Shown here in pieces: positions 20,437 to 29,377 of a stretch of DNA of 64,000 nucleotides; positions within the stretch are counted from its first letter, which is position 1, and each line of letters begins with the position of its first letter. The DNA is from Parvularcula oceani (GTDB lineage Bacteria > Pseudomonadota > Alphaproteobacteria > Caulobacterales > Parvularculaceae): the NCBI RefSeq assembly GCF_000733125.1, contig NZ_JPHU01000002.1, forward strand, positions 248,001 to 312,000, in the 5' to 3' direction. Made by a program: the position numbers and the translations under genes. A model generated the notes under the pieces. The model was given only the letters and a program-made list of their open reading frames with translations. It searched no databases and was not told the DNA's origin.

Positions 20437-21128
20437 ACGTCGGTGGCGAGGCGGTAGCCGCCGGAATCGGTCAGCAGGAGCGTCGTCTCGCCCGGCTTCG
20501 GCTCGATCTTCTGGCGCAGCCGGTAGACATGGGTTTCCAGCGTGTGCGTCGTCACGCCCGAATTGTACCCCCAGACCTCGTCGAGCAGCGTGTCGCGGCT
20601 AACGGGCTTTCCGCCCGAGCGATAGAGATATTTGAGGATCGAGGCTTCCTTTTCGGTCAGCTTGATCCGCTTGTCGTCGCTCGTGACGAGCATCTTCACC
20701 GCCGGACGGAATTCATACGGCCCGATCCGGAAGACCGCGTCCTCGGACTGCTCGTGGCTGCGCAGATGGGCGCGCAGGCGGGCGAGCAGGACGCCGAACT
20801 TGAAGGGCTTGGTGACATAGTCGTTCGCGCCGGCATCGAGGCCGGTGATGACGTCGGATTCCTCGTCGGCGCCGGTCAGCATGATGATCGGCGACTTGAA
20901 CCCGCCATCGCGCAGCTTCCGGCAGGCCTCTCGGCCATCCATGTCAGGAAGGCCGACATCGAGCAGGACGAGGTCGATGTGACCTTCGGCGCGCAGCTTT
21001 TCTATGGCCGCGCTGCCGGTCTCCGTGACCTCGAGTTCGAATTCCGGATGCTCCGCGAACTGGTCGGACAGAGTGCCGGCCAGCAGAGCATCGTCTTCGA
21101 CCAGGAGAACGCGTGCCGCACGTGCCAT
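20433..21128 (-). CDS. OmpR/PhoB-family response regulator
   Basis: A 231-residue two-component regulator. The receiver domain has the acidic pair EDD (residues 11-13), the phosphoacceptor Asp57 in LLLDVGLPDMDG, the conserved Thr in IIMLTGAD, and Lys in YVTKPFKF. The winged-helix C-terminal domain shows KLTEKEASILKYLYRSGG and THTLETHVYRLRQKIE ending in GGYRL. No histidine kinase is adjacent, so it is an orphan; the sequence resembles alphaproteobacterial PetR-like regulators, but the target genes cannot be told. The start is ATG 21128. It overlaps the end of the DUF418 gene by 4 bp (convergent) and is divergent from the L,D-transpeptidase gene by 81 bp. Confidence 0.93.
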   Translation of the reverse strand: MARAARVLLVEDDALLAGTLSDQFAEHPEFELEVTETGSAAIEKLRAEGHIDLVLLDVGLPDMDGREACRKLRDGGFKSPIIMLTGADEESDVITGLDAGANDYVTKPFKFGVLLARLRAHLRSHEQSEDAVFRIGPYEFRPAVKMLVTSDDKRIKLTEKEASILKYLYRSGGKPVSRDTLLDEVWGYNSGVTTHTLETHVYRLRQKIEPKPGETTLLLTDSGGYRLATDV

Positions 21129-21209
21129 AAAGTCTTCCCTCGTGCCGCTTGGGGCGGCATCACTTCCCGTTGAGGTGTACCGAAACTTGCCTGGGAACAA
21201 CACGCAAAA

Positions 21210-21728
21210 ATGAGCTTCGTTCTGACCGCGACGCCGAAAAAGAGCGATCGCGGTGTGCTGGAAGCAGCGGATTTCCAGACAATCTGCGCTTTCGGGCGCG
21301 GTGGTTTGACAAATGATAAGAAAGAAGGCGACGGCGCGACGCCCATCGGACGCTTCGGAATGCGCAGCTGCTATTGGCGTCCAGACCGCGTCGCCCGGCC
21401 CGTGACAGGGCTTCCCGTCCTGCCAATCCGGCGCTTCGACGGCTGGTGCGACGACCCTGGGCACCCGCTCTACAACCGCCCTGTCCGGCTGCCCTTCCCG
21501 GCCAGCCATGAGCGGATGTGGAGAGAGGATGCCGCCTATGATCTCGTCGTCGTGCTGGATCAGAACCTCGACCGGCCCGAGCCCGGCGCGGGCAGCGCCG
21601 TGTTCTTCCACCTGACCAAATCCGCCGATCCGACGCCGACCGAAGGCTGCGTCGCCATCGCGGAGCCGGCCATGCGCCGCCTCCTGCGTCTGTGCGACAC
21701 GAAAAGCGTGCTGGAAATCCGGGCATAG
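21210..21728 (+). CDS. L,D-transpeptidase (YkuD) family protein
   Basis: A 172-residue YkuD-fold enzyme of the COG3786 type. It begins with a short strand region, then KKEGDGATPIGRFG, and the catalytic segment FFHLTKSADPTPTEGCVAI with His134 and Cys147, matching HxxK...GC active sites that form 3-3 cross-links or attach proteins to peptidoglycan. No signal peptide is visible, which is usual for this compact subgroup and leaves its export route open. It is divergent from the response regulator (81 bp) and convergent with infB, sharing the terminator hairpin at 21729-21764. Confidence 0.88.
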   Translation: MSFVLTATPKKSDRGVLEAADFQTICAFGRGGLTNDKKEGDGATPIGRFGMRSCYWRPDRVARPVTGLPVLPIRRFDGWCDDPGHPLYNRPVRLPFPASHERMWREDAAYDLVVVLDQNLDRPEPGAGSAVFFHLTKSADPTPTEGCVAIAEPAMRRLLRLCDTKSVLEIRA

Positions 21729-21764
21729 AAAAAGGCGGTGCCGGCCTGAAAGCCGGCACCGCCT
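21729..21764 (-). terminator. infB: Intrinsic terminator of infB (also folds for the convergent gene)
   Basis: A perfect 13-bp stem (21733-21745 with 21752-21764) has a 6-base loop. On the - strand the stem is followed at once by five T residues (A run 21729-21733 on the + strand), giving a standard Rho-independent terminator 22 bp after the infB stop codon. On the + strand no T run follows. Confidence 0.88.
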
Positions 21765-21785
21765 GCGATGTCTCTGCCGCGACGC

Positions 21786-24389
21786 TTAGTCGAGCTTGCG
21801 CTCGATCCGCTCCACCTGGAAGCACTCGATGACGTCGCCGACCTTCAGGTCGTCGTAATTGGCGAAGCTCATGCCGCATTCCTGACCCGCGGGCACTTCG
21901 TTGACGTCGTCCTTGAAGCGCTTGAGCTGGCTCAGCTCGCCCTCGTGGATGACGACATTGTCCCGCAGCAGCCGGACATTGGCACCGCGCTTCACCTGGC
22001 CTTCAGTCACGCGGCAGCCGGCGACCTTGCCGACCTTGGAGACGTTGAAGACCTCGAGGATCTCGGCATTGCCGAGGAAGGTCTCGCGCAGCTCGGGGTC
22101 GAGCATGCCCGACAGCGTGCCTTTGATGTCGTCGATCAGGTCGTAGATCACCGAATAATAGCGGATCTCGGTGTTCGACCGCTCGGCCACCTCGCGCGCC
22201 TGCTTGTTGGCGCGGACATTGAAGCCGATGACGGGCGCGTTCGACGCTTCGGCGAGGACGACGTCGCTCTCGGAGATCGCGCCGACGCCGGTGTGCAGCA
22301 CGCGCACCCGGACCTCCTCGGTCGCCATCTTGTCGAGGGCGCCGACGATCGCTTCGACCGAGCCCTGCACATCGCCCTTGATGACGATCGGCAGGTCCTT
22401 GATTTCGGCGTCCTGGAGCTGCGCCATCATCTGCTCGAGGCTGGTCCCCGAGGTCGAGGCATTCGCCTTTTCGCGTTTCACGCGGGCGCGGTATTCGGCC
22501 ACTTCGCGGGCCCGGGCCTCGCTGTCGACGACGACGAACTGGTCGCCCGGTTCCGGCACGCCGTTGAGGCCGAGGACCTCGACCGGCTGGCTCGGCACGG
22601 CCGTCTTGACCTGCTTGCCCTTGTCGTCGGTCATCGCGCGGACCTTGCCCCATTCGGAGCCGACCACGACGATGTCGCCGCGCTTGAGCGTGCCCGCCTC
22701 GATCAGGAAGGTCGCGACGGAGCCGCGGCCCTTGTCGAGCTGCGCCTCGACCACGGAACCATGGGCCGCGCGGTCCTCATTCGCCTCGAGCTCGAGGAAC
22801 TCGGCCTGAAGGCTGATCGCCTCGAGAAGGCCGTCGAGGTTCTGCTTCTTGAGCGCTGACACCTCGATGTCCTGAACCTCGCCGCCAAGGCTCTCGACCT
22901 GCACTTCGTAGCGCAGGAGGTCGTTCTTGACCTTGGTGGGATCGGCGCCCGGCTTGTCGATCTTGTTGACCGCGATGATCATGGGCACGCCCGCGGCGCG
23001 GGCATGGCTGATCGCCTCTTCGGTCTGCGGCATGACGCTGTCATCGGCCGCGACCACCACGACCACGATATCCGTGACATCCGCGCCGCGCGCCCGCATC
23101 GCCGTGAAGGCGGCGTGGCCCGGCGTGTCGAGGAAGGTGATCTTGTTATGCGCCTTGTCCTCGATCTGATAGGCCCCGATGTGCTGCGTGATACCGCCGG
23201 CCTCGCCGGAGACGACATCGGTCTGGCGCAGGGCGTCGAGCAGGCTCGTCTTGCCGTGGTCGACATGGCCCATGATCGTGACCACGGGCGGACGCGGCTT
23301 GAGCGTGGCGTCCTCCGGATCGGGCGCGATCAGGCCTTCTTCGACATCGGCCTCGGAGACGCGCTTGGCGGTATGGCCGAGATCCTCGACGATCAGCTCC
23401 GCCGTATCGGCGTCGAGCGTCGCATTGCCGGTGACCATCTGGCCCTGCTTCATCAGCTCCTTGATGAGGTCGGTCGACCGCATGGCCATGCGCTGGGCGA
23501 GATCGGAAACGGTGATCAGTTCGGGAATGACCACCTCGCGCTTCTTCTGGCTCGCCTGATTGCCGCGCTTGGCCCGCGCCGCTTTCTCGCGCTCGCGCGC
23601 TCTGCGGACGGAGGCCAGGCTGCGCTGGCGGTCGTCGTCCTGAAGGGCGTTGGCGATGGTCAGGCGACCGGTGCGGCGTTTCGGCGCCTCTTTCCGGCTC
23701 GTATCCGCGCCGCCGAAGCCGCGCTTCTGCTTGATCCGGCCGCCGAGCGCGGAGAGCGGGTCATCCGCATCCTTTTCGAGAGCGGGACCCTTCTTCTGCT
23801 GGCCGCCGGCATTTTCGAGACCCTTGGCCTTGGCCTCCTGACGGCGCTTGCGCTCGGCCTCCTCGGCTTCGAGCTGCTTGCGCGCCTCTTCCTCGGCCTT
23901 CTTGCGAGCTTCGGCCTCCTCGGCGCGGCGCTTCTCTTCGGCCTCGGCCTGCTTGCGGGCCTCTTCGAGGCGCGCCCGCTCCTCGGCCTCGCGGCGTTCG
24001 CGCTCCTCGCGCTCCTTGGCCTCGCGCGCGGCCTTCTCCTTCGCCGCCTTCTGCGCGACGGCGAGGGCGGCCGCCCTGCGCTTGGATTCCTCGTCGGACA
24101 GGCGGCGCACCACCTTGCCCTTGGGCTTGGCCGCCACTTCCTTGGCGCGCCCGGCCGCAGCCGCGGGCGGCACCTTGGCCGTCTCGCGCTTGGGCGCAGG
24201 CTCGATCACCTTCGTCTTGGACGAGGGTGACTTGCCGCCGGGGGAGGCCACTCTGCGCTTCTTCACGACCTCGACCGTCTTGGTCCGGCCATGGCTGAAG
24301 CTCTGCTTGACCGAACCTGTTTCGGTCTTGCCACGGAGGCTCAGCGGCTTGCGCTCGCCCTTCGATTTTTCTTGCGTCTCGTCGCTCAT
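21786..24389 (-). CDS. infB: Translation initiation factor IF-2
   Basis: An 867-residue GTPase that brings initiator tRNA to the 30S subunit and promotes 70S formation. The N-terminal part is a basic region followed by a long Glu/Ala/Lys/Arg coiled coil (about residues 100-200), then the IF2 assembly motif ([15 protein letters not shown]), and the G domain with GHVDHGKT at 374-381, DTPGHAAF and NKID. The C-terminal domains II-IV are complete, ending ERKLD. The start MSDETQ at 24389 is set by a GGAG ribosome site and by family conservation; longer upstream frames are not conserved. It is the last gene of rimP-nusA-ylxR-infB, after a 203-bp gap that could hold an extra promoter. Confidence 0.97.
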   Translation of the reverse strand: MSDETQEKSKGERKPLSLRGKTETGSVKQSFSHGRTKTVEVVKKRRVASPGGKSPSSKTKVIEPAPKRETAKVPPAAAAGRAKEVAAKPKGKVVRRLSDEESKRRAAALAVAQKAAKEKAAREAKEREERERREAEERARLEEARKQAEAEEKRRAEEAEARKKAEEEARKQLEAEEAERKRRQEAKAKGLENAGGQQKKGPALEKDADDPLSALGGRIKQKRGFGGADTSRKEAPKRRTGRLTIANALQDDDRQRSLASVRRAREREKAARAKRGNQASQKKREVVIPELITVSDLAQRMAMRSTDLIKELMKQGQMVTGNATLDADTAELIVEDLGHTAKRVSEADVEEGLIAPDPEDATLKPRPPVVTIMGHVDHGKTSLLDALRQTDVVSGEAGGITQHIGAYQIEDKAHNKITFLDTPGHAAFTAMRARGADVTDIVVVVVAADDSVMPQTEEAISHARAAGVPMIIAVNKIDKPGADPTKVKNDLLRYEVQVESLGGEVQDIEVSALKKQNLDGLLEAISLQAEFLELEANEDRAAHGSVVEAQLDKGRGSVATFLIEAGTLKRGDIVVVGSEWGKVRAMTDDKGKQVKTAVPSQPVEVLGLNGVPEPGDQFVVVDSEARAREVAEYRARVKREKANASTSGTSLEQMMAQLQDAEIKDLPIVIKGDVQGSVEAIVGALDKMATEEVRVRVLHTGVGAISESDVVLAEASNAPVIGFNVRANKQAREVAERSNTEIRYYSVIYDLIDDIKGTLSGMLDPELRETFLGNAEILEVFNVSKVGKVAGCRVTEGQVKRGANVRLLRDNVVIHEGELSQLKRFKDDVNEVPAGQECGMSFANYDDLKVGDVIECFQVERIERKLD

Positions 24390-24592
24390 ACGTCTCCACG
24401 GGGACCGCCGGGCGATCCGAAAACTGTTCCCAACAAGGCCACTGACCTGATCGCGGGAGGGGACCCGCTCGCTCCGAGGACGCCGATCCGGCGCACCGCC
24501 GAGCAGTCTACCACATCCCTCACCGCCGGGGACGGCCCACATATACGCGAGGGCGGCTCACGTCCACCGCCCCCAGAACACCTCAGTGCGAT

Positions 24593-25198
24593 TTAAGTCG
24601 CCGGAGGGTTTTCCGTATAAGCCGCCCACACTGCTGCGGCCTCTGCCGCCGCCCGTCCGGCACCGCCTGCGGCGAGCCCGAGATGGACGGCGCCGACCTC
24701 GCCGATCGCGGCGCTGACCGCTTCCGACGTGGCCGGAAGACGGATGTGGGTTGCCGGCGACGTCGCGGCAAGGCGCGCCATGATCTTGTTCACGCCGTCC
24801 TCCGCCGCATCCGCAGGCGACAGATAGGCGCAGAGCCCCGGCAGCCGCTCGCGCACCGCCTCGAAGCCCGCGAAAAGAGCGCCCGCCTTGCGGGCGAGGC
24901 CGAGGCGGGACAGCGCCCTTTCGGCAAGGAGCGCCTCGATGCGCGCCGCGAAGCCCTCTGCGGGCTCCGGCACCGCCGTCGGCGCCTTGAAGGCGCGGGA
25001 GAAGGCGTTCCGGCGGACCGCCGCCTCGACCGCCGAGCGCTGCGCGCTCACCCAGGCCCCGCGCCCCGGAAGGCGCAGAGCGAGGTCGGGCACGGCCTCC
25101 CCCTCGGGCGACCGCACGAAGCGCAAAGCGCGCGCATCCGGTCCGAGCGGCGCGCCGGTGGCGATGCACCGGCGGTCATTGAGGCGGCCCTGCGGCAT
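24593..25198 (-). CDS. YlxR (RnpM-like) RNA-binding protein
   Basis: A 201-residue protein of the YlxR/DUF448 family, typical of the nusA-infB operon. The YlxR domain occupies about the first 85 residues: DRRCIATGAPLG, LRFVRSPEG, and the PGRGAWV turn. The longer C-terminal half (LSRLGLARKAGALFAGFEAV) has an L7Ae-like look, as in many alphaproteobacterial members. YlxR proteins bind RNA, and one (RnpM) has been reported to modulate RNase P. It starts 10 bp after nusA on the same strand. Confidence 0.9.
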   Translation of the reverse strand: MPQGRLNDRRCIATGAPLGPDARALRFVRSPEGEAVPDLALRLPGRGAWVSAQRSAVEAAVRRNAFSRAFKAPTAVPEPAEGFAARIEALLAERALSRLGLARKAGALFAGFEAVRERLPGLCAYLSPADAAEDGVNKIMARLAATSPATHIRLPATSEAVSAAIGEVGAVHLGLAAGGAGRAAAEAAAVWAAYTENPPAT

Positions 25199-25208
25199 GG
25201 CGCCCGGC

Positions 25209-26786
25209 TCAGGCAGAGACCGAAGCCTCCTCGCCCTCCTCCTCGTCGTCCCAGCCGACCTTGGCGCGCGCTTCGGCGATCATCGCTTCGGCGGTGTCCG
25301 GCTTGACGCGGTATTTCTCCAGCATGCCTTCGTAATGCTTCTTCTCGCCGTCCACCCGCTCGGTCCAGCCGGTCAGGTCGTCGGCGACGCAGCCGGCGAG
25401 GTCCTCGACGGTCTTCACGCCTTCCTCGGCGAGCGCGACGATCATCTTGAGGTCGAGGCCGTCGATCTCGAGAAGATCGTCCTCGACGCCCATCTCGCGG
25501 CGCTTCTCGTCGAGCTCGGCCCGCTCGCGCTCGAGATATTCCTGCGCCCGCGCCTGAAGCTCCTCGGCGGTCTCCTCATCGAAGCCCTCGATCATCGCGA
25601 TCTCGTCGAGATCGACATAGGCGATCTCCTCGACCCGCGCGAAGCCTTCGGCGACGAGCAGGTTGGCGATCATCTCGTCGACGTCGAGCACTTCCATGAA
25701 GAGTGCGGAGCGCTCGGCATATTCCTTCTGGCGCTTCTCGGACTCCTCCTCCTCGGTCATGATGTCGATCTCGAAGCCCGAAAGCTGGCCTGCGAGGCGG
25801 ACATTCTGGCCGCGGCGGCCGATGGCGAGGCTGAGCTGATCGTCGGGCACGACGACCTCGACCCGCTCCATCTCCTCGTCGAGCACGACTTTCGCGACCT
25901 CTGCGGGCGCGAGCGCGTTGACGATGAAGGTGGCGGTGTCTTCGGACCACGGCACGATGTCGATGCGTTCGCCCGCCATCTCCGAGACGACGGCCTGCAC
26001 GCGGGAGCCCCGCATGCCGACGCAGGCGCCGACGGGGTCGATCGAGCTGTCGTTCGAATAGACGCCGATCTTGGCGCGCGACCCCGGATCGCGGGCGGCG
26101 GCCTTGATCTCGATCACGCCGTCATAGACCTCGGGCACTTCCTGCTCGAAGAGCTTGGCCATGAATTGCGGGTGCGTGCGCGAGAGGAAGATCTGCGGGC
26201 CGCGCGGCTCGCGCCGGACATCGGCGACATAGGCGCGCACTCTATCGCCCTGGCGCAGCGGCTCGCGCGGGATCTGCTGGTCGCGGCGGATGACCGCCTC
26301 GGCGCGGCCGAGGTCCACGATGACATGGCCGTATTCGATCCGCTTGATGAGGCCCGAGATGATCTCGCCCTGGCGGTCCTTGTATTCCTCGTACTGGTTC
26401 TCGCGCTCGGCGTCGCGGACCTTCTGGGTGATCGTCTGCTTGGCCGCGAGGGCCGCGACGCGGTTGAAGTCCACCGGCGGCAGGGGGTCGGAGAGGAAGT
26501 CGCCGATCTCGGCTTCGGGGTTCTGCCGCTGCGCATCGGCGAGAGAGATCTCGGCGGAGTCGTTCTCGACCTCCTCGACCACCTCCATCAGGCGCCACAG
26601 GCGCGTTTCGCCCGTCTTGGGGTCGATCTCGGCGCGGACATTGGTCTCCGCGCCGTAGCGCGAGCGCGCCGCGCGGGAGAGCGCGTCCTCCATCGCCTCG
26701 ATCACGACCATGCGGTCGATCGACTTCTCGCGGGCGACGGCGTCCGCGATCTGCATCAGCTCGATCTTGTTGGCTGTCACGGCCAT
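25209..26786 (-). CDS. nusA: Transcription termination/antitermination factor NusA
   Basis: A 525-residue RNA polymerase-associated factor controlling pausing, termination and antitermination. In order: the N-terminal polymerase-binding domain (KIELMQIADAVAREKSIDR), an S1 domain, KH1 and KH2 (GACVGMRGSRVQAVVSEM, AIGRRGQNVRLAGQL), and C-terminal acidic AR-type repeats, which are usual in proteobacteria. The start ATG at 26786 has an AAGGAG site that overlaps the end of rimP, 4 bp away, implying translational coupling. Confidence 0.97.
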   Translation of the reverse strand: MAVTANKIELMQIADAVAREKSIDRMVVIEAMEDALSRAARSRYGAETNVRAEIDPKTGETRLWRLMEVVEEVENDSAEISLADAQRQNPEAEIGDFLSDPLPPVDFNRVAALAAKQTITQKVRDAERENQYEEYKDRQGEIISGLIKRIEYGHVIVDLGRAEAVIRRDQQIPREPLRQGDRVRAYVADVRREPRGPQIFLSRTHPQFMAKLFEQEVPEVYDGVIEIKAAARDPGSRAKIGVYSNDSSIDPVGACVGMRGSRVQAVVSEMAGERIDIVPWSEDTATFIVNALAPAEVAKVVLDEEMERVEVVVPDDQLSLAIGRRGQNVRLAGQLSGFEIDIMTEEEESEKRQKEYAERSALFMEVLDVDEMIANLLVAEGFARVEEIAYVDLDEIAMIEGFDEETAEELQARAQEYLERERAELDEKRREMGVEDDLLEIDGLDLKMIVALAEEGVKTVEDLAGCVADDLTGWTERVDGEKKHYEGMLEKYRVKPDTAEAMIAEARAKVGWDDEEEGEEASVSA

Positions 26787-26790
26787 GAGG

Positions 26791-27369
26791 CTACTCCTTC
26801 TCAGGGGCGCTTCCGCCCGCGTCATCTATACCGTTGTCGTTCGCTTCGGCATTGTCCGGCGCATTTCCCGCCGCCTTTGCCCGGCGCAGGCTTTCCGTGA
26901 CCAGATCGTCCGTCAGAAGAAGCTTGCCGCTCGCGATCAGGGCGAAGGGAATGACGGCCGTCTCCTCCTCGCCCTCGATGTCGAAGAGGACGTCCTCGCC
27001 CTCGACGCCGGCCAGCGTCCCCTTGTAGCGCTTCTGGTTCTCGACCGCCTGGGTCAGCTCGATCTTGGCCTCGAAACCCTCCCAGCGCTCATAGTCCTTG
27101 AGGCGGGTGAGCGGCCGGTCGATGCCGGGCGAGGACACTTCGAGCGTATAGGGATCGTCGATCGGATCGTCCGCTTCGAGCGCGGGGCTGATCGCCCGGC
27201 TGAGCTTCGCGCAGTCCTCGGCCGTCATCGTGCCGTCGGGCCGCTCGGCCATGACCTGCAGCGTCTTGTTCCTCGATCCCGTGACGCGCAGGCGGACGAG
27301 CTCGAAGCCCTCGGCCTCGGTCACGGGCGCGACGATCTCGGACAGTCTGTTCTCAAGCGGTGTCGTCAT
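26791..27369 (-). CDS. rimP: Ribosome maturation factor RimP
   Basis: A 192-residue RimP, needed for 30S maturation. The N-terminal domain contains DCAKLSRAISPALEADDPI and the family signature YTLEVSSPGIDRPL; the C-terminal SH3-like domain contains YKGTLAGVEGEDVLF. An acidic tail follows. It is the first gene of the operon with nusA, ylxR and infB. An unusual feature is the intrinsic terminator 15 bp upstream of its start codon (27384-27409), so the 5' leader may be attenuated. Confidence 0.94.
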   Translation of the reverse strand: MTTPLENRLSEIVAPVTEAEGFELVRLRVTGSRNKTLQVMAERPDGTMTAEDCAKLSRAISPALEADDPIDDPYTLEVSSPGIDRPLTRLKDYERWEGFEAKIELTQAVENQKRYKGTLAGVEGEDVLFDIEGEEETAVIPFALIASGKLLLTDDLVTESLRRAKAAGNAPDNAEANDNGIDDAGGSAPEKE

Positions 27370-27383
27370 GCTCTCGGCTCAAC

Positions 27384-27409
27384 AAAAAAGCGGCCCCGGG
27401 GGGCCGCTT
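27384..27409 (-). terminator. Intrinsic terminator in the leader of the rimP operon
   Basis: A perfect 10-bp inverted repeat, AAGCGGCCCC (27388-27397) and GGGGCCGCTT (27400-27409). On the - strand it is followed directly by six T residues (A run 27384-27389), giving a textbook Rho-independent terminator. It ends only 15 bp before the rimP start. The only gene upstream on that side is on the opposite strand, so it either attenuates the rimP operon or ends a short leftward RNA. Confidence 0.8.
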
Positions 27410-27487
27410 CCGATCGGGGTTCGAATGCACTCTCCACATAGGCGAGCCCGAGCGGTCTGTCACCCCCGCTTCGCCGAGGTTTCCGAC

Positions 27488-27504
27488 TGGCACGGCTCGT
27501 GCCA
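27488..27504. promoter_or_regulatory. Palindromic sigma-54-like box between rimP and the glycosyltransferase gene
   Basis: TGGCACGGCTCGTGCCA is a 7-bp palindrome with a 3-base centre, 10 bp before the glycosyltransferase start. It also matches the -24/-12 sigma-54 consensus (TGGCACG-N4-TTGC) with one mismatch and exact GG-N10-GC spacing, on both strands because it is a palindrome. It may instead be an operator. Only suggestive. Confidence 0.35.
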
Positions 27505-27514
27505 GAGAGCGGCC

Positions 27515-28507
27515 ATGACAATTCCGCTTCCGCCCGTCGCCTGCATCGTCGTGAACTATCGCGCGGCGCATCTGGTGGCCCGCAACCTGCCCGCCACGCT
27601 GGCAGCGCTGCGAGACATTCCCGGCAGCCGCCTCTTCGTCGTCGACAACGCCTCGCCCGGGGACGATGCGCGAACGCTGCGCGCCGCGGCCGCGAACGAG
27701 ACGGATGTCGAGGTCATCGCCCATGAGCGCAATGACGGCTTCGCCGCCGGCAACAATGTCGGCTTCGCCGCCCTTCGCCGGGCCGAGGCGGAGCGGGGCG
27801 CGCCCTTCGGCTACGTCTTCCTCCTCAACCCCGATGCCTGGCCGGAACCGGGCAGCCTCAAGACCCTCGTCAGCTTCGCGCAGGACTGTCCCGAAGGCGG
27901 TATTTTCGGCCCGGCGATCACCGAAAGCGACGGCCGCGTCCACTGGTCGGCCTTCCGCTTTCCCTCCGTCGCAGGCGAGATCGAAGGGCGCGCCGGCACC
28001 GGGCCGATCACGCGCCTTCTCGGAAAGGCGCGCGTCTCGCCGCCTCCGCGCAGCGAAGCGCATCGCACGGACTGGGTCTCGGGCGCCGCGCTCCTCCTTC
28101 GCCGCGAGGTGCTCGACCGCCTCGGGGACATGGACGAGGCCTATTTCCTCTATTTCGAGGAGGCCGACTATCAGCTCCAGGCGCAGAGGGCGGGGTTCCA
28201 GACCTGGTATGTGCCGCAGGCGCGGATGACCCACCTGCAGGGCGCCTCGACGGGCATGGCGGTGGCGAACCGCAGCGAAGCGGGACTGCCCGATTACTGG
28301 TTCCGTTCGCGCCGACGCTTCTTCGAGAAGAATTTCGGGTCCCGCTATGCCGACCGGGCGGACAGGGCCTGGCTATGGGCGTCGCGCTTCTTCGTCCTGC
28401 GCCAGAAGGTCCTGCGCCGCCCGGATGGCGGACGGGCCGATGCCATCGGCCGCTTCCTCGCCAATCGGGGAAAGACCGGCCAGGGCCGCCCGGGCGAGGC
28501 CGGCTAG
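27515..28507 (+). CDS. Glycosyltransferase family 2 protein, rhamnosyltransferase-like
   Basis: A 330-residue GT-A fold enzyme. Motifs: the VACIVVNYRAAHLVARN nucleotide-binding strand, FVVDNASPGDD, NDGFAAGNNVGFAAL, YVFLLNPDAWPEPG (DxD-like), and FLYFEEADYQLQAQRAG with the ED metal/base segment. This pattern is shared with dTDP-rhamnosyl and other cell-surface sugar transferases; donor and acceptor cannot be told. It is the only + strand gene between rimP and trmB and interrupts the usual gene order there. It overlaps the end of trmB by 4 bp (convergent). The start ATG 27515 is preceded by the palindromic box. Confidence 0.88.
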   Translation: MTIPLPPVACIVVNYRAAHLVARNLPATLAALRDIPGSRLFVVDNASPGDDARTLRAAAANETDVEVIAHERNDGFAAGNNVGFAALRRAEAERGAPFGYVFLLNPDAWPEPGSLKTLVSFAQDCPEGGIFGPAITESDGRVHWSAFRFPSVAGEIEGRAGTGPITRLLGKARVSPPPRSEAHRTDWVSGAALLLRREVLDRLGDMDEAYFLYFEEADYQLQAQRAGFQTWYVPQARMTHLQGASTGMAVANRSEAGLPDYWFRSRRRFFEKNFGSRYADRADRAWLWASRFFVLRQKVLRRPDGGRADAIGRFLANRGKTGQGRPGEAG

Positions 28508-29376
28508 CGCCGGAGGAAACGCAGATAGGCGGGCCGGCGCCCCTCGCGGAGGGCCTTCGCCTCATAGCGGGTCTGCGGCCAGTCCCCGGGCCGGTCGAGC
28601 CAGTCGGACGGCGCTCTCGCCGTCCACTCGAACCGCCGCTCCTCCCGGTTCGCGACCTGCACCTGCATCAGCGTCCAGCGGACATAGTCGGGGATGTCCG
28701 AACTGACCCGCAGCTCGGCGCCGGGGCGCAGGAGGCGCGCGGCCTCGGCCAGGAACGGCTGCGAAACGATCCTGCGCTTGTGATGCTTTCGCTTCGGCCA
28801 GGGGTCGGGATGCAGGACGAAGAGGCGGGACAGGCAGCGATCCGGCATCGCCGCCATGAGCTGGCGGGCATCGCCATGGCAGATGCGGACATTAGAGAGC
28901 CGGCGCTCCTCGATCTGGGTGAGGAGCTTGGCGACGCCGTTGACGAAAGGCTCGGCGCCGACCAGCAGCGCATCGGGGTGCCGCTCGGCCTGCCATGCGA
29001 GATGCTCGCCGCCGCCGAAGCCCACTTCGAGCCAGACTTCCTGCGCGGTCTTTCTTTTTGGCGCTACCGCTCGCTCTCGCTCGCTGCTTGAGCGCTTTTC
29101 TGACTGCGCCATCGCTTCGCTGCTTGAGCGCTCTTCTGTCTGCGCTATCGCTTCGCTGCTTGAGCGCTCTTCTGTCTGCGCTATCGCTTCGCTGCTTGAG
29201 CGCGGGGAAGCCCGTCTTTCGGCGATGACATCCGCCACCGTCTCCGGCGTCACCGCCAGTTCCGGCAGCAGCGACTCCATCAGGCGGGCCTGCCGCGGCT
29301 TGAGCGGCTTGTCCTGGCGGCGGCCGAACAGGCGCAGATCCTTGTAGCCTGCGCTGCGGGGATCTGCGGCCGTCAC
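28504..29376 (-). CDS. trmB: tRNA (guanine46-N7)-methyltransferase, with an internal 12-residue tandem repeat
   Basis: A 290-residue SAM-dependent enzyme that methylates G46 of tRNA. The N-terminal segment LRLFGRRQDKPLKPRQARL, the SAM loop LEVGFGGGEHLAWQ, the FVLHPDPWPKRKHHKRR block and the C-terminal YEAKA segment are all typical. Between the N-terminal arm and the catalytic domain lies an insertion (about residues 60-99) of three SSSEAIAQTEER-like units plus a partial fourth; the family normally has a short linker here, so the enzyme is about 45-50 residues longer than usual. The start is GTG 29376, one base after the metK stop; longer upstream frames would run inside metK. The enzyme should still fold because the insert sits in a linker. 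Confidence 0.9.
   Translation of the reverse strand: MTAADPRSAGYKDLRLFGRRQDKPLKPRQARLMESLLPELAVTPETVADVIAERRASPRSSSEAIAQTEERSSSEAIAQTEERSSSEAMAQSEKRSSSERERAVAPKRKTAQEVWLEVGFGGGEHLAWQAERHPDALLVGAEPFVNGVAKLLTQIEERRLSNVRICHGDARQLMAAMPDRCLSRLFVLHPDPWPKRKHHKRRIVSQPFLAEAARLLRPGAELRVSSDIPDYVRWTLMQVQVANREERRFEWTARAPSDWLDRPGDWPQTRYEAKALREGRRPAYLRFLRR
29080..29199 (-). repeat. 36-bp tandem repeat inside trmB (three units plus a partial)
   Basis: In-frame units at 29164-29199, 29128-29163 and 29092-29127, with a partial unit at 29080-29091. The DNA of 29118-29153 and 29154-29189 is identical, and the third unit differs at a few bases. Each unit encodes 12 residues. There are no spacers, so this is not a CRISPR array. 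Confidence 0.93.
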
Positions 29377-29377
29377 G

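Noticed and set aside
27410-27440. A tRNA fragment suggested by GGTTCGAAT
   Set aside because: The T-arm-like string has no acceptor stem, D-arm or anticodon arm pairing around it on either strand.
27515-28507. The glycosyltransferase as part of a surface polysaccharide island
   Set aside because: No other sugar gene lies nearby; it is a single gene inserted between rimP and trmB.
29080-29199. A possible small CRISPR array
   Set aside because: The 36-bp units touch each other with no spacers and code for protein in frame inside trmB.
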